Positions 1 through 6,617 of a stretch of 10,422 nt of DNA are shown in pieces. The notes beneath the pieces are model-generated. The model did no database searches and was not told where the DNA came from. It worked only from the letters and a program-made list of their open reading frames with translations. The translations under genes were made by a program, and so were the position numbers. Origin of the DNA: Thioalkalivibrio sp. (lineage in GTDB: Bacteria > Pseudomonadota > Gammaproteobacteria > SpSt-1174); the NCBI GenBank assembly GCA_011046015.1, contig DSBO01000041.1:1-10422 (forward strand), in the 5' to 3' direction. Every line of letters begins with the position of its first letter. The stretch's first letter is position 1.

Positions 1-383
1 GGGCGAAGGTGCCGCCCCCAATCGCGACTTTCGTCGCTCCTACGGGTGCCGGGGCAGATCGGGTGTAGGAGCGATGAGAATCGCGATCGACGTGGTCAGG
101 CGAAGGTGCCGCCCCCGATCGCGACTTTCGTCGCTCCCACGGGTGCCGTAGGGCGGGTCGGGTGTAGGAGCGATGAGAATCGCGATCGACGTGGTCAGGC
201 GAAGGTGCCGCCCCCGATCGCGACTTTCGTCGCTCCTACGGGTGCCGGGGCAGATCGGGTGTAGGAGCGATGAGAATCGCGATCGACGTGGCCAGGGCGA
301 AGGTGCCGCCCCCAATCGCGACTTTCGTCGCTCCTACGGGTGCCGTAGGGCAGGTCGGGTGTAGGAGCGATGAGAATCGCGAA
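1..383. repeat. REP array A (tandem inverted REP pairs, 97-100 base period)
   Basis: Eight intact REP monomers alternate in orientation. Plus-strand copies are at 65-87, 164-186, 261-283 and 361-382. Minus-strand copies are at 21-43, 118-140 (with CCCAC instead of CCTAC), 217-239 and 315-337. Plus copies read GTAGGA, stem GCGAT, loop GAGA, stem ATCGC, GA. Minus copies, read on their own strand, are GTAGGA, stem GCGAC, loop GAAA, stem GTCGC, GA. Plus-copy starts are 99, 97 and 100 bases apart. The inner spacer (about 30 bases, beginning CGACGTGG and ending in GCCGCCCCC) and the outer linker (beginning GGGTGCC) repeat with each unit, so this is a tandem array of whole units. It starts inside a spacer, so it continues left of the window. 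It belongs to the GTAG-type REP/BIME class. Confidence 0.92.
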
Positions 384-425
384 CGCACGGCCAGCGCTAC
401 TGCGCTTCGTGCAAGCGCGGCTTCT

Positions 426-449
426 GTGGGAGCGGCACAGGCTGTAATC
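426..449 (+). repeat. Degenerate solitary REP
   Basis: GTGGGA is followed by a weak hairpin (GCGGC, loop ACAG, GCTGT, with two G-T wobble pairs). It lies 43 bases past the last intact copy of array A and just before yjbH. It looks like a decayed or divergent relative of the array monomers. The match is partial, so this is a tentative call. TGTAAT at 443-448 inside it could act as a weak -10 for yjbH, but no -35 is visible. Confidence 0.4.
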
Positions 450-494
450 ATGTGGCACGAAAGCATAAAGGCAACAAGGGAAAAACACATCCGG

Positions 495-2606
495 ATGCCT
501 CGCTTCTTCCCATTCATGTCTCTTGCCGCCAGCTTGCTTCTGCCGGCTCATGCGGCTGACGGAAATCTGAATTTCCAGGGCGTCACCGGCCTGCTGAACA
601 TTCCCTCGGCCGCCGTGGTGGAGGAGGGGCGGGTGGAGCTCCTGTACTCGAACCTCCTGGAAGAGGATCGACGTATCGTCACTGACTGGCATTACCGGGA
701 TGGCGTCAGTCTCAACGCGGCGATCGGCCTGCTGGACGGGGTCGAGGTGGTGTTGCGGGACGTCGGTACCGGGTTTGACGACGCTTCGGATATGTCGGTC
801 AATCTCAAGTGGCAGTTGCCGTGGATCCCGGATGACTGGTTTGATCTCGCCCTGGGTATGCAGGATGTCGGCGGCGCGGCCAGTCAATACAAGGCGCCTT
901 ATGTCGCCGCGACCCGGCAGTTCCGGTATCTGCAGTTCACGGGCGGCCTGAGTGCCAGCGACAGCCCCTATGGCACGCTCGATGGCGCGTTTTACGGCGT
1001 GGAGGTGACGCCGTACCCGTGGTTGTCGCTGCTGGCAGAGCATGACGCCGCCGACGCGCACTATGGGTTGCGGCTGGCCACGCCCGAGCACTGGTTCTCC
1101 GCGCCCGTGCAGGTGAGTTTTACGGGCCTGGTCTCCAGCAGCAACCGGGCGCTGGACAGTGACCGGTTCTGGGGGGTCTCGCTGTCGTTCCCGCTGGGCA
1201 TCAACCAGCCGCGACCGCGCCCCCATTTGCCCGCCGATAGTGTGCAATCCGAACCCGTTGTCATACCGGTGCTGCCGCCGGTGGCGCCGGACGTTTCGCC
1301 TGCATCCGCCCAGCCCGACGTTGCCGAGGTGGTGCCGAAAGCGCCGGGCGAGGCCGTTGCCACGGCCAGTCCTGAACCCGAAGCGTCGGTCGTGGCGGCC
1401 GAGATGCTGCTGCCGCTGCGTGATCGTCTGGTGTCGCACGGCTTCGAGAACGTGCGGGTGGGCGCCCGGGAGCGGGAGGTCGTGGTCGTTTTCGAGAATG
1501 CGATCTTCAACGCCAATAGCCTGGATGCCGTGGGCCTGGTGGCCGGCGAGGTGGTCCATCGGGCGCCCGATGGCTTCCAGGCATACACCGTGGTGATGCA
1601 GCGAAACGGGATCGGCGTCCTCGGCATTGCAGGCGGGATTGCGTCCTACCGGGCATTTCTCGCCCGCGGCGAGCGGCTGCCGGTCGATGTCGTGGTCCAG
1701 CAGTCGCCCGGCGCGCGCGCCCTGGCCGGGGTGCAGTGGCTTGCCACCGGCGGCGAGCGTACCCGGTTCGTCCCGCGCGTCACCCTGGGCCCCGACAGCG
1801 AGACCGTGGTGGGCTCGGAGGTCGGTATGTTCGACTACACGCTTGCGCTCAACACCGAGCTCGAGTTTCCACTGGCCAGAGGGCTCTCCTTCTATGCGTC
1901 CCACAACACCGCAGTGGCCAATAGCGACGACTTCGATGACGGCTGGTATGCAGACCGGGCCCGGGAGACCGAGTGGCGCGAGGCCTATCTGAGCCAGACC
2001 TTTGCCTTGTCCTACAACGTGACCACGATGTTCCAGGCCGGCAAGACCAGCTATGCGATCGACGAGTATCGCTTCGGCCAGAATGAAACCGTCCTGCATG
2101 GCGAAGACGGCCGCTACCGGCTGGGACTGGTGATGGGGCGGTATGTGGATGAGGATACCGAACGCGACTGGTCGGTGATGGTCGGTTCCCTGCGCTACTA
2201 CTGGGCCGGGCCGGACGTCAGCTTCCGGCTCGATGCCGGGGAGTTTCTCAACCGCGATTCCGGCTACAAGATCGAATCCCGCCATTACTTCGGTGACACC
2301 CAGATCGCGCTGATCTACCGGGATACGGGCACCCAGATGGTGGGCATGGGCGTTTCCATCCCCCTCACGCCCCGCAAGGACATGGCGCCGGTGGGCGGCT
2401 TCCAGCTCAAGGGCCGCCCCAACCTGAACTTCGAGATGAACACCGTGGTCGGGGAAGACCGCAACCCCATCACCTTCGGCGTGGCCGAGGTACCCATGAT
2501 GCGCAACGGCATCGCCGCCCGGTACCACAACTTCGACCGGCTATCCCCGGCACATGTCTACCGGAATGCCGGGCGACTGCGGGATGCGTACGACAAGTAT
2601 CAGTGA
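495..2606 (+). CDS. yjbH: YjbH-family outer-membrane exopolysaccharide-associated protein
   Basis: The product has 703 residues, close to E. coli YjbH (about 700). Residues 1-20 form a signal peptide ending LLLPAHA, with likely cleavage before ADG. The mature start (NLNFQGVTGLLNIPSA) and the late segment VSIPLTPRKD (about 620-629) are typical of the YjbH (DUF940) family. Aromatic beta-strand-like segments lie at about 25-235 and 440-625, separated by a Pro/Ala/Val-rich linker at about 239-300 and a compact domain at about 300-405. This fits a two-barrel outer-membrane protein thought to help export or modify exopolysaccharide. An ATG at 450 would add 15 charged residues. I chose 495 because it gives a standard-length signal peptide, with AAGGG 14 bases upstream. 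YjbE, YjbF and YjbG are absent from the window, and the gene stands alone between two REP arrays. The family call is firm; the role here is inferred. Confidence 0.85.
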   Translation: MPRFFPFMSLAASLLLPAHAADGNLNFQGVTGLLNIPSAAVVEEGRVELLYSNLLEEDRRIVTDWHYRDGVSLNAAIGLLDGVEVVLRDVGTGFDDASDMSVNLKWQLPWIPDDWFDLALGMQDVGGAASQYKAPYVAATRQFRYLQFTGGLSASDSPYGTLDGAFYGVEVTPYPWLSLLAEHDAADAHYGLRLATPEHWFSAPVQVSFTGLVSSSNRALDSDRFWGVSLSFPLGINQPRPRPHLPADSVQSEPVVIPVLPPVAPDVSPASAQPDVAEVVPKAPGEAVATASPEPEASVVAAEMLLPLRDRLVSHGFENVRVGAREREVVVVFENAIFNANSLDAVGLVAGEVVHRAPDGFQAYTVVMQRNGIGVLGIAGGIASYRAFLARGERLPVDVVVQQSPGARALAGVQWLATGGERTRFVPRVTLGPDSETVVGSEVGMFDYTLALNTELEFPLARGLSFYASHNTAVANSDDFDDGWYADRARETEWREAYLSQTFALSYNVTTMFQAGKTSYAIDEYRFGQNETVLHGEDGRYRLGLVMGRYVDEDTERDWSVMVGSLRYYWAGPDVSFRLDAGEFLNRDSGYKIESRHYFGDTQIALIYRDTGTQMVGMGVSIPLTPRKDMAPVGGFQLKGRPNLNFEMNTVVGEDRNPITFGVAEVPMMRNGIAARYHNFDRLSPAHVYRNAGRLRDAYDKYQ

Positions 2607-2625
2607 CGGAAGCTGGTCGTGGTCT

Positions 2626-2667
2626 GTGGTCACCCGGTCGTCATCCCGACGAAGGCCGGGATCCAGC
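2626..2667. repeat. Dispersed GTCATCCC hairpin element, copy 1
   Basis: A 22-base block starting GTGGTCACCC and ending GTCATCCC (2626-2647) is shared exactly with 9704-9725. It runs into an imperfect hairpin with arms ATCCCG (2643-2648) and CGGGAT (2657-2662), followed by CCAGC. This resembles the widespread proteobacterial intergenic repeat of the form GTCATCCCGGCGAAGGCCGGG, which when misread as protein gives strings like WIPAFAGMT. It lies 19 bases after the yjbH stop. No T-run follows, so it is not a standard intrinsic terminator. Confidence 0.7.
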
Positions 2668-2690
2668 CTTGTAAAAGACTCAACCAGGGA

Positions 2691-2760
2691 CTCTCGCAGG
2701 GGCACAGAGGGGGAACCCGAGAAACAGTTGTGTGATAGGGGCCCCGCGCCTCTGCGAGAG
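2691..2760. repeat. 70-base element with terminal inverted repeats
   Basis: CTCTCGCAGGGGC (2691-2703) and GCCTCTGCGAGAG (2748-2760) are inverted copies with 12 of 13 bases matching. The element resembles the common CTCTGCGNCTCTGCGAGAG-type intergenic repeats of environmental proteobacteria. Its right 20 bases (2741-2760) recur in direct orientation with 18 of 20 matches at 3251-3270, on the other side of REP array B. It has no coding content. Confidence 0.55.
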
Positions 2761-2768
2761 ACATGGGT

Positions 2769-3198
2769 ATCGCGGCTTGCACCGCTCCTACGGTCCGGTT
2801 CTGGTAGGAGCGATGACAATCGCGAGGGTTGGCTTAGGCAGGCAGCGGCGCATCGCGGCTTGCACCGCTCCTACGGTCCGGTTCTGGTAGGAGCGATGAG
2901 AATCGCGAGGTTTGGGTAACGGCGCATCGCGGCTTGCACCGCTCCTACGGTCTGGTTCTGGTAGGAGCGATGACAATCGCGAGGGTTGGCTTAGGCCGGC
3001 AGCGGGGTATCGCGGCTTGCACCGCTCCTACGGTCCGGTTCTGGTAGGAGCGATGACAATCGCGAGGGTTGGCTTTGGCCGGCAGCGGCGGTATCGCGGC
3101 TTGCACCGCTCCTACGCGGTCCGGTTCTGGTTCTGGTAGGAGCGATGACAATCGCGAGGGTTGGGTAACGGCGGTTTCGCGGCTTGCACCGCTCCTAC
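2769..3198. repeat. REP array B (five pairs plus one unpaired copy)
   Basis: Eleven intact monomers. Minus copies start at 2769, 2852, 2926, 3009, 3093 and 3176. Plus copies start at 2804, 2887, 2961, 3044 and 3136. Plus copies have stem GCGAT/ATCGC with loop GACA, or GAGA at 2887. Minus copies, read on their own strand, have stem GCGGT/GCCGC with loop GCAA. The repeat interval is 83-84 bases except one of 74, where the inner spacer is shortened. The usual inner spacer contains TTGGCTTAGG and GGCAGCGGCG, and the outer linker is GGTCCGGTTCTG or a near copy. The array fills most of the gap between yjbH and miaB. Confidence 0.92.
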
Positions 3199-3212
3199 GG
3201 GGGCTGTGCCTC

Positions 3213-3235
3213 GTAGGAACGACGCCAGTTGCCAG
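3213..3235 (+). repeat. Degenerate REP at right end of array B
   Basis: GTAGGA is followed by ACGAC, loop GCCA, then GTTGC. This is a weakened version of the stem family with GCGAC/GTCGC. It would pair with the minus copy at 3176-3198 across a short linker, as in the intact units. It is probably a decayed array end. Confidence 0.5.
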
Positions 3236-3250
3236 CTTTGCTCCCCGTGT

Positions 3251-3270
3251 GCCCCGCGCCTTGGCGAGAG
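3251..3270 (+). repeat. Direct repeat of 2741-2760 flanking array B
   Basis: GCCCCGCGCC is followed by TTGGCGAGAG, against TCTGCGAGAG at 2751-2760. That is 18 of 20 identical bases in the same orientation, 510 bases apart. Together the two copies bracket REP array B. Confidence 0.6.
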
Positions 3271-3313
3271 CCCCCGGTCGACGGCCAACTGTCCACCGGG
3301 CCTTTCCCCCCTG

Positions 3314-3319
3314 TATAAT
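3314..3319 (+). promoter_or_regulatory. Candidate miaB -10 element (TATAAT)
   Basis: A perfect TATAAT ends six bases before the miaB ATG at 3326. Normal spacing puts the transcription start at or next to the A of the ATG. No good -35 is visible: the best 6-mers at 17-19 base spacing match TTGACA at about three positions. No Shine-Dalgarno sequence with usable spacing is present, since GGCGG touches the ATG. This suggests a leaderless or nearly leaderless mRNA. Confidence 0.6.
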
Positions 3320-3325
3320 CGGCGG

Positions 3326-4693
3326 ATGGCAAAAAAAGTCTTTATCCAGACCCACGGCTGTCAGATGAACGAGTACGATTCGGCGAAGATGCTGGACGTG
3401 CTGAACGCGTCTGCGGGCATGGAGCTTGCGCAGTCCGCCGAGGAGGCGGACGTGCTGCTGTTGAATACCTGTTCCATCAGGGAAAAGGCCCAGGAGAAGG
3501 TGTTCTCCCTGCTGGGCAAGTGGAAGGCCCTGAAGGAGCGGAAGCCCGGGCTGGTGATCGGCGTGGGTGGCTGCGTGGCCTCCCAGGAGGGCGAGGCGCT
3601 GCGTGAGCGGGCGCCCTATGTGGACGTGGTCTTCGGGCCGCAGACCCTGCACCGCCTGCCGGAGATGATCGAGGGCGTGCGCCGGTTCCACATACCCATT
3701 GTGGACATCTCCTTCCCGGAGATCGAGAAATTCGACAACCTGCCGGAGCCGCGTGCCGAGGGCCCGACGGCCTTCGTCTCGGTGATGGAGGGCTGCTCGA
3801 AGTACTGCACCTTCTGCGTGGTGCCCTACACCCGCGGCGAGGAGATCAGCCGGCCGTTCGACGACGTGATCGCCGAGGTGGCCCAGCTCGCGGCCCAGGG
3901 CGTGCGCGAGGTGAACCTGCTCGGCCAGAACGTGAATGCCTACCGCGGACGCATGGACGATGGCGAGATCGCGGACCTCGCGTTGCTGATTCACTACGTG
4001 GCGGCCGTCGATGGCATCGACCGCATCCGCTTCACCACCTCCCACCCGGTGGAGTTCTCCGATTCCCTGATCCAGTCCTTCGCCGAGGTGCCGGCGCTCG
4101 TCAGTCACCTGCACTTGCCGGTGCAGAGCGGCTCGGACCGCATCCTCGCGGCCATGAAACGCGGCCACACGGCGCTGGAGTACAAGCAGAAGATCCGCCG
4201 CCTGCGCGAGGCGCGGCCGGGGATCAGCCTGTCGTCGGACTTCATCGTCGGCTTCCCGGGCGAGACGGAGGCCGATTTCGAGGCCACCATGAAACTCATC
4301 GAGGATGTCGGCTTCGACACCTCGTTCAGCTTTATCTACAGCCGCCGCCCCGGCACGCCGGCCTCGTCGCTGCCGGACGACGTGCCGCTGGAGGTGAAAA
4401 AGGCCCGCCTGGCGCGTCTGCAGGCCCGCATTCTGGAGATGGCCGAGGCCATCAGCCAGTCCATGGTGGGTGCGGTGCAGTCCGTGCTGGTCGAGCGTCA
4501 CTCCCGCAAGGATCCGAAGCAGCTGGCCGGGCGCACCGAGAACAACCGCGTGGTCAACTTCGACGGCCACGAGCGTCTGATCGGCCGCTTCGTCGACGTG
4601 CGCATCACCGAGGCCCTGCCGAACTCCCTGCGGGGCGAGGTGGTGGCCGTCGAGGACATGAGCACCGGCGAGCGCGTGGCGGTGAATGCTTGA
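3326..4693 (+). CDS. miaB: tRNA-2-methylthio-N6-dimethylallyladenosine synthase MiaB
   Basis: This is a radical-SAM methylthiotransferase that adds a methylthio group to C2 of i6A37 in tRNAs reading UNN codons, improving decoding. The 455 residues match the family length. The N-terminal UPF0004 domain carries C12 (THGCQMNEYDS), C49 (NTCSIREKA) and C83 (VGGCVAS), ligands of the auxiliary 4Fe-4S cluster. The radical-SAM motif CxxxCxxC is C157, C161, C164 (EGCSKYCTFCVVPYTRG). A TRAM-like RNA-binding domain fills about 380-445. All six cluster cysteines are present. The ATG at 3326 is fixed by the conserved start MAKKVFIQTHGCQMNEY. The open frame continues upstream into REP array B, but that part is not family sequence. 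The gene is followed by REP array C and is probably transcribed from its own promoter. Confidence 0.97.
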   Translation: MAKKVFIQTHGCQMNEYDSAKMLDVLNASAGMELAQSAEEADVLLLNTCSIREKAQEKVFSLLGKWKALKERKPGLVIGVGGCVASQEGEALRERAPYVDVVFGPQTLHRLPEMIEGVRRFHIPIVDISFPEIEKFDNLPEPRAEGPTAFVSVMEGCSKYCTFCVVPYTRGEEISRPFDDVIAEVAQLAAQGVREVNLLGQNVNAYRGRMDDGEIADLALLIHYVAAVDGIDRIRFTTSHPVEFSDSLIQSFAEVPALVSHLHLPVQSGSDRILAAMKRGHTALEYKQKIRRLREARPGISLSSDFIVGFPGETEADFEATMKLIEDVGFDTSFSFIYSRRPGTPASSLPDDVPLEVKKARLARLQARILEMAEAISQSMVGAVQSVLVERHSRKDPKQLAGRTENNRVVNFDGHERLIGRFVDVRITEALPNSLRGEVVAVEDMSTGERVAVNA

Positions 4694-4723
4694 ATTTGCG
4701 GGATAAATCCCCATCTGTAGCCC

Positions 4724-5059
4724 GTAGGAGCGGTTCTGATTCTGGTAGGAGCGATGACAATCGCGAGGGCTGGCTTAGGCAGGCAGCGACGTTTCGCGGC
4801 TTGCACCGCTCCTACGGTCCGGTTCTGGTAGGAGCGATGACAATCGCGAGGGGTTGGCTTTGGCCGGCAGCGGCGTTATCGCGACTTTCGTCGCTCCTAC
4901 GGTGCGGTTTTGGTAGGAGCGATGACAATCGCAAGGGCTGGCTTTGGCAGGCAGTGGCGTTTCGCGGCTTGCACCGCTCCTACGGTGCGGTTCTGGTAGG
5001 AGCGATGACAATCGCGAGGGTTGGGTTTGGCCGGCAGCGGCGTCATCGCGCCTTGCACC
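4724..5059. repeat. REP array C (four pairs, last one composite)
   Basis: Seven intact monomers. Plus copies are at 4745-4766, 4828-4849, 4913-4934 (with GCAA in place of GCGA at the end) and 4996-5017. Minus copies are at 4793-4815, 4878-4900 and 4961-4983. All plus copies have stem GCGAT/ATCGC with loop GACA. The minus copies at 4793 and 4961 are the GCGGT/GCCGC, loop GCAA family. The copy at 4878 is the GCGAC/GTCGC, loop GAAA family otherwise seen in array A. At 4724 a truncated copy (GTAGGAGCGG) runs straight into linker sequence TTCTGATTCTG. The fourth minus arm (5045-5059, ATCGCGCCTTGCACC) lacks its expected end and joins a different hairpin. The array fills the miaB-ybeZ gap. Confidence 0.9.
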
Positions 5060-5060
5060 C

Positions 5061-5084
5061 GGAGGGCATAAACAGCCCTCCTAC
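5061..5084 (-). repeat. GTAG-hairpin of a different family at the end of array C
   Basis: GGAGGGC (5061-5067), loop ATAAACA and GCCCTCC (5075-5081) form a perfect seven-base-pair stem, followed by TAC. On the minus strand this reads GTAG then a GAGGGC/GCCCTC stem, so it keeps the GTAG head but has a longer stem and a seven-base loop. It replaces the outer half of the last minus REP. It sits where the -35 region of the ybeZ promoter would fall. Confidence 0.65.
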
Positions 5085-5097
5085 GGGATTCATCACG

Positions 5098-5103
5098 TAT
5101 AAT
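5098..5103 (+). promoter_or_regulatory. Candidate ybeZ-ybeY promoter -10 element (TATAAT)
   Basis: A perfect TATAAT lies 39 bases before the ybeZ start codon and 13 bases after the GTAG hairpin at 5061-5084. The expected start near 5110 gives a leader of about 33 bases. No TTGACA-like -35 is found at 16-18 bases upstream, because that stretch is the GCCCTCC hairpin arm. It is called from the -10 alone. Confidence 0.5.
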
Positions 5104-5142
5104 CGACCTATCCTCTGATATTTCCTGCAGGTAATCCGCTCC

Positions 5143-6150
5143 TTGGCTCAGATCCAGACTGAAACCGTTCTCGACGACCACCCGAGTTCCGTGGCCGTGA
5201 CCCTCGAACCCGCCGACAATGCCCGGCTGGCCAATCTCTGCGGCCAGTTCGACGAGCACCTGCGCCAGCTGGAGCGCCGGCTGGGGGTGGAGATCAACAA
5301 CCGCGCGAACCACTTCAACATCATCGGCGAACACCGTCCCGCCCAGGCGGCGGGCGAGCTCTTGCGCGACATGTACCGGGCGACCCGCGAGGAGCAGCTC
5401 ACCCCGGAGCGGGTGCACCTGTGGCTGCAGGAGTCCGGCGTGGAGCAGCTCCTGGAGCAGCGTGCGGAGGCGAAGGAGGAATTCACCCTGCGCATCAAGC
5501 GCGGCAACATCCGCGCGCGCGGACCGAGCCAGGCGCGGTATCTCAAGTCCATCCAGTCGCACGACCTGGTGTTCGGCGTGGGTCCGGCCGGCACCGGCAA
5601 GACCTACCTGGCCGTGGCCGCCGCGGTCGAGGCGCTGGAGAGCGACATGGTGCGGCGCCTGGTGCTGGTGCGCCCGGCGGTGGAGGCCGGCGAGCGGCTC
5701 GGGTTCCTGCCCGGGGATCTCGCGCAGAAGATCGACCCCTACCTGCGGCCCATGTACGACGCCCTCTACGAGATGCTGGGCTTCGAGAAGGTGGCCAAGC
5801 TCATCGAGCGCAACATCATCGAGGTCGCGCCGCTCGCCTACATGCGCGGGCGCACGCTGAATGACGCCTTCATCCTGCTGGACGAGGCGCAGAACACCAC
5901 GGTGGAGCAGATGAAGATGTTCCTCACCCGTATCGGCTTCGGCTCCACCGCCGTGGTCACGGGCGACGTGACCCAGGTGGACCTGCCGCGCAACCAGAAG
6001 TCCGGCCTCCGGCACGTGATCGAGGTGTTGAAGGACGTGGACGGCGTGAGCTTCAGCTTCTTCACTGCCCACGACGTGGTGCGCCACCCGCTGGTGCAGC
6101 GCATCGTGCAGGCCTACGACCGTTCGGAGCAGGACGAAGGCCAGGCATGA
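5143..6150 (+). CDS. ybeZ: PhoH-like ATPase YbeZ
   Basis: This is a cytoplasmic P-loop ATPase of the PhoH family, known to associate functionally with YbeY in rRNA and RNA metabolism. The product has 335 residues. Walker A is GPAGTGKT at 147-154, Walker B is FILLDEAQ at about 243-250, and the conserved block QMKMFLTRIGFGS follows. An N-terminal KH-like segment lies at about 20-85. Family landmarks RPAVEAGERLGFLPGD and VTGDVTQVDLPRN are intact. The start appears to be TTG at 5143, with CAGG 11 bases upstream. GTG codons at 5191 and 5197 are alternatives, giving a length closer to E. coli YbeZ, whose conserved TLEPADN begins near residue 9 rather than residue 20. The stop overlaps the ybeY start (ATGA), so the two are translationally coupled. 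The function is well supported; the exact start is not. Confidence 0.93.
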   Translation: MAQIQTETVLDDHPSSVAVTLEPADNARLANLCGQFDEHLRQLERRLGVEINNRANHFNIIGEHRPAQAAGELLRDMYRATREEQLTPERVHLWLQESGVEQLLEQRAEAKEEFTLRIKRGNIRARGPSQARYLKSIQSHDLVFGVGPAGTGKTYLAVAAAVEALESDMVRRLVLVRPAVEAGERLGFLPGDLAQKIDPYLRPMYDALYEMLGFEKVAKLIERNIIEVAPLAYMRGRTLNDAFILLDEAQNTTVEQMKMFLTRIGFGSTAVVTGDVTQVDLPRNQKSGLRHVIEVLKDVDGVSFSFFTAHDVVRHPLVQRIVQAYDRSEQDEGQA

Positions 6151-6605
6151 GCCGGCTCGCCGTCGAGATGCAGCACGCCGCCGAAGGCGTGCGCCCCGCT
6201 GACGCCGACCTGGCCCGCTGGGCCGAGGCGGCCTGGCGGGGAACGGGCGATGCCGAGGTGGTCATCCGCCTGGTCGAGGCCGACGAGAGCCAGGCGCTGA
6301 ACCGCGACTACCGCGGCAAGGACCGCCCCACCAACGTGCTTTCCTTCCCCTTCGAGGCCCCGCCGGGCGTGCCTGCCGAGGACCTCGGCGGCTACCTGGG
6401 CGATCTCGTCATCTGCACGCCCGTGGTGCGCGCCGAGGCCCTGGAACAGGGCAAGAGTGAAGAGAGCCACTGGGCGCACATGGTGGTGCACGGCATGCTG
6501 CATTTGCAGGGGTTCGACCACATCGACACGGCCGAGGCCGAGGAGATGGAGACGATTGAAAAGGAAATTTTGTTCAGATTAGGCTATTCGGACCCCTATG
6601 CTTAA
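6147..6605 (+). CDS. ybeY: Endoribonuclease / rRNA maturation factor YbeY
   Basis: This is a zinc-dependent single-strand endoribonuclease needed for 16S rRNA 3' end maturation and late 70S ribosome quality control, acting in the cytoplasm. The 152 residues match the family. The signature HGMLHLQGFDH supplies zinc ligands H115, H119 and H125. The conserved stretch KDRPTNVLSFPF, with R60, precedes it. The ATG at 6147 overlaps the ybeZ stop, and GAAGG at 6136-6140 gives a good Shine-Dalgarno sequence with a six-base spacer. In most relatives corC follows directly. Here the stop codon is followed after 12 bases by REP array D. Confidence 0.96.
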   Translation: MSRLAVEMQHAAEGVRPADADLARWAEAAWRGTGDAEVVIRLVEADESQALNRDYRGKDRPTNVLSFPFEAPPGVPAEDLGGYLGDLVICTPVVRAEALEQGKSEESHWAHMVVHGMLHLQGFDHIDTAEAEEMETIEKEILFRLGYSDPYA

Positions 6606-6617
6606 AGGCGGTTCGTG

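Noticed and set aside
450..494. ATG at 450 as the yjbH start
   Set aside because: It adds a charged 15-residue leader before an already complete signal peptide. It cannot be excluded, but 495 is the simpler start.
195..2528. Long minus-strand open frame (777 codons) opposite yjbH
   Set aside because: It runs antisense to a clear YjbH protein and into REP sequence, and shows no family motif. It results from high GC and the repeat array.
2804..2825. AGGAGCGATG in each plus REP as a ribosome binding site and start codon
   Set aside because: AGGAG is only two bases from ATG, too close for initiation, and the frames encode only repeat-derived sequence.
2769..3198. CRISPR array
   Set aside because: The repeats alternate in strand, are palindromic hairpins of two sequence families, and their spacers are themselves near-identical. 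CRISPR spacers would be unique and repeats would be in one orientation. No cas genes are present.
2945..4714. Long minus-strand open frame opposite miaB
   Set aside because: It is a shadow of miaB plus REP array B, with His/Gly/Arg-rich low-complexity product and no motif.
4897..6087. Long minus-strand open frame opposite ybeZ
   Set aside because: It is antisense to the intact PhoH-like gene and ends in array C; it has no recognisable domain.
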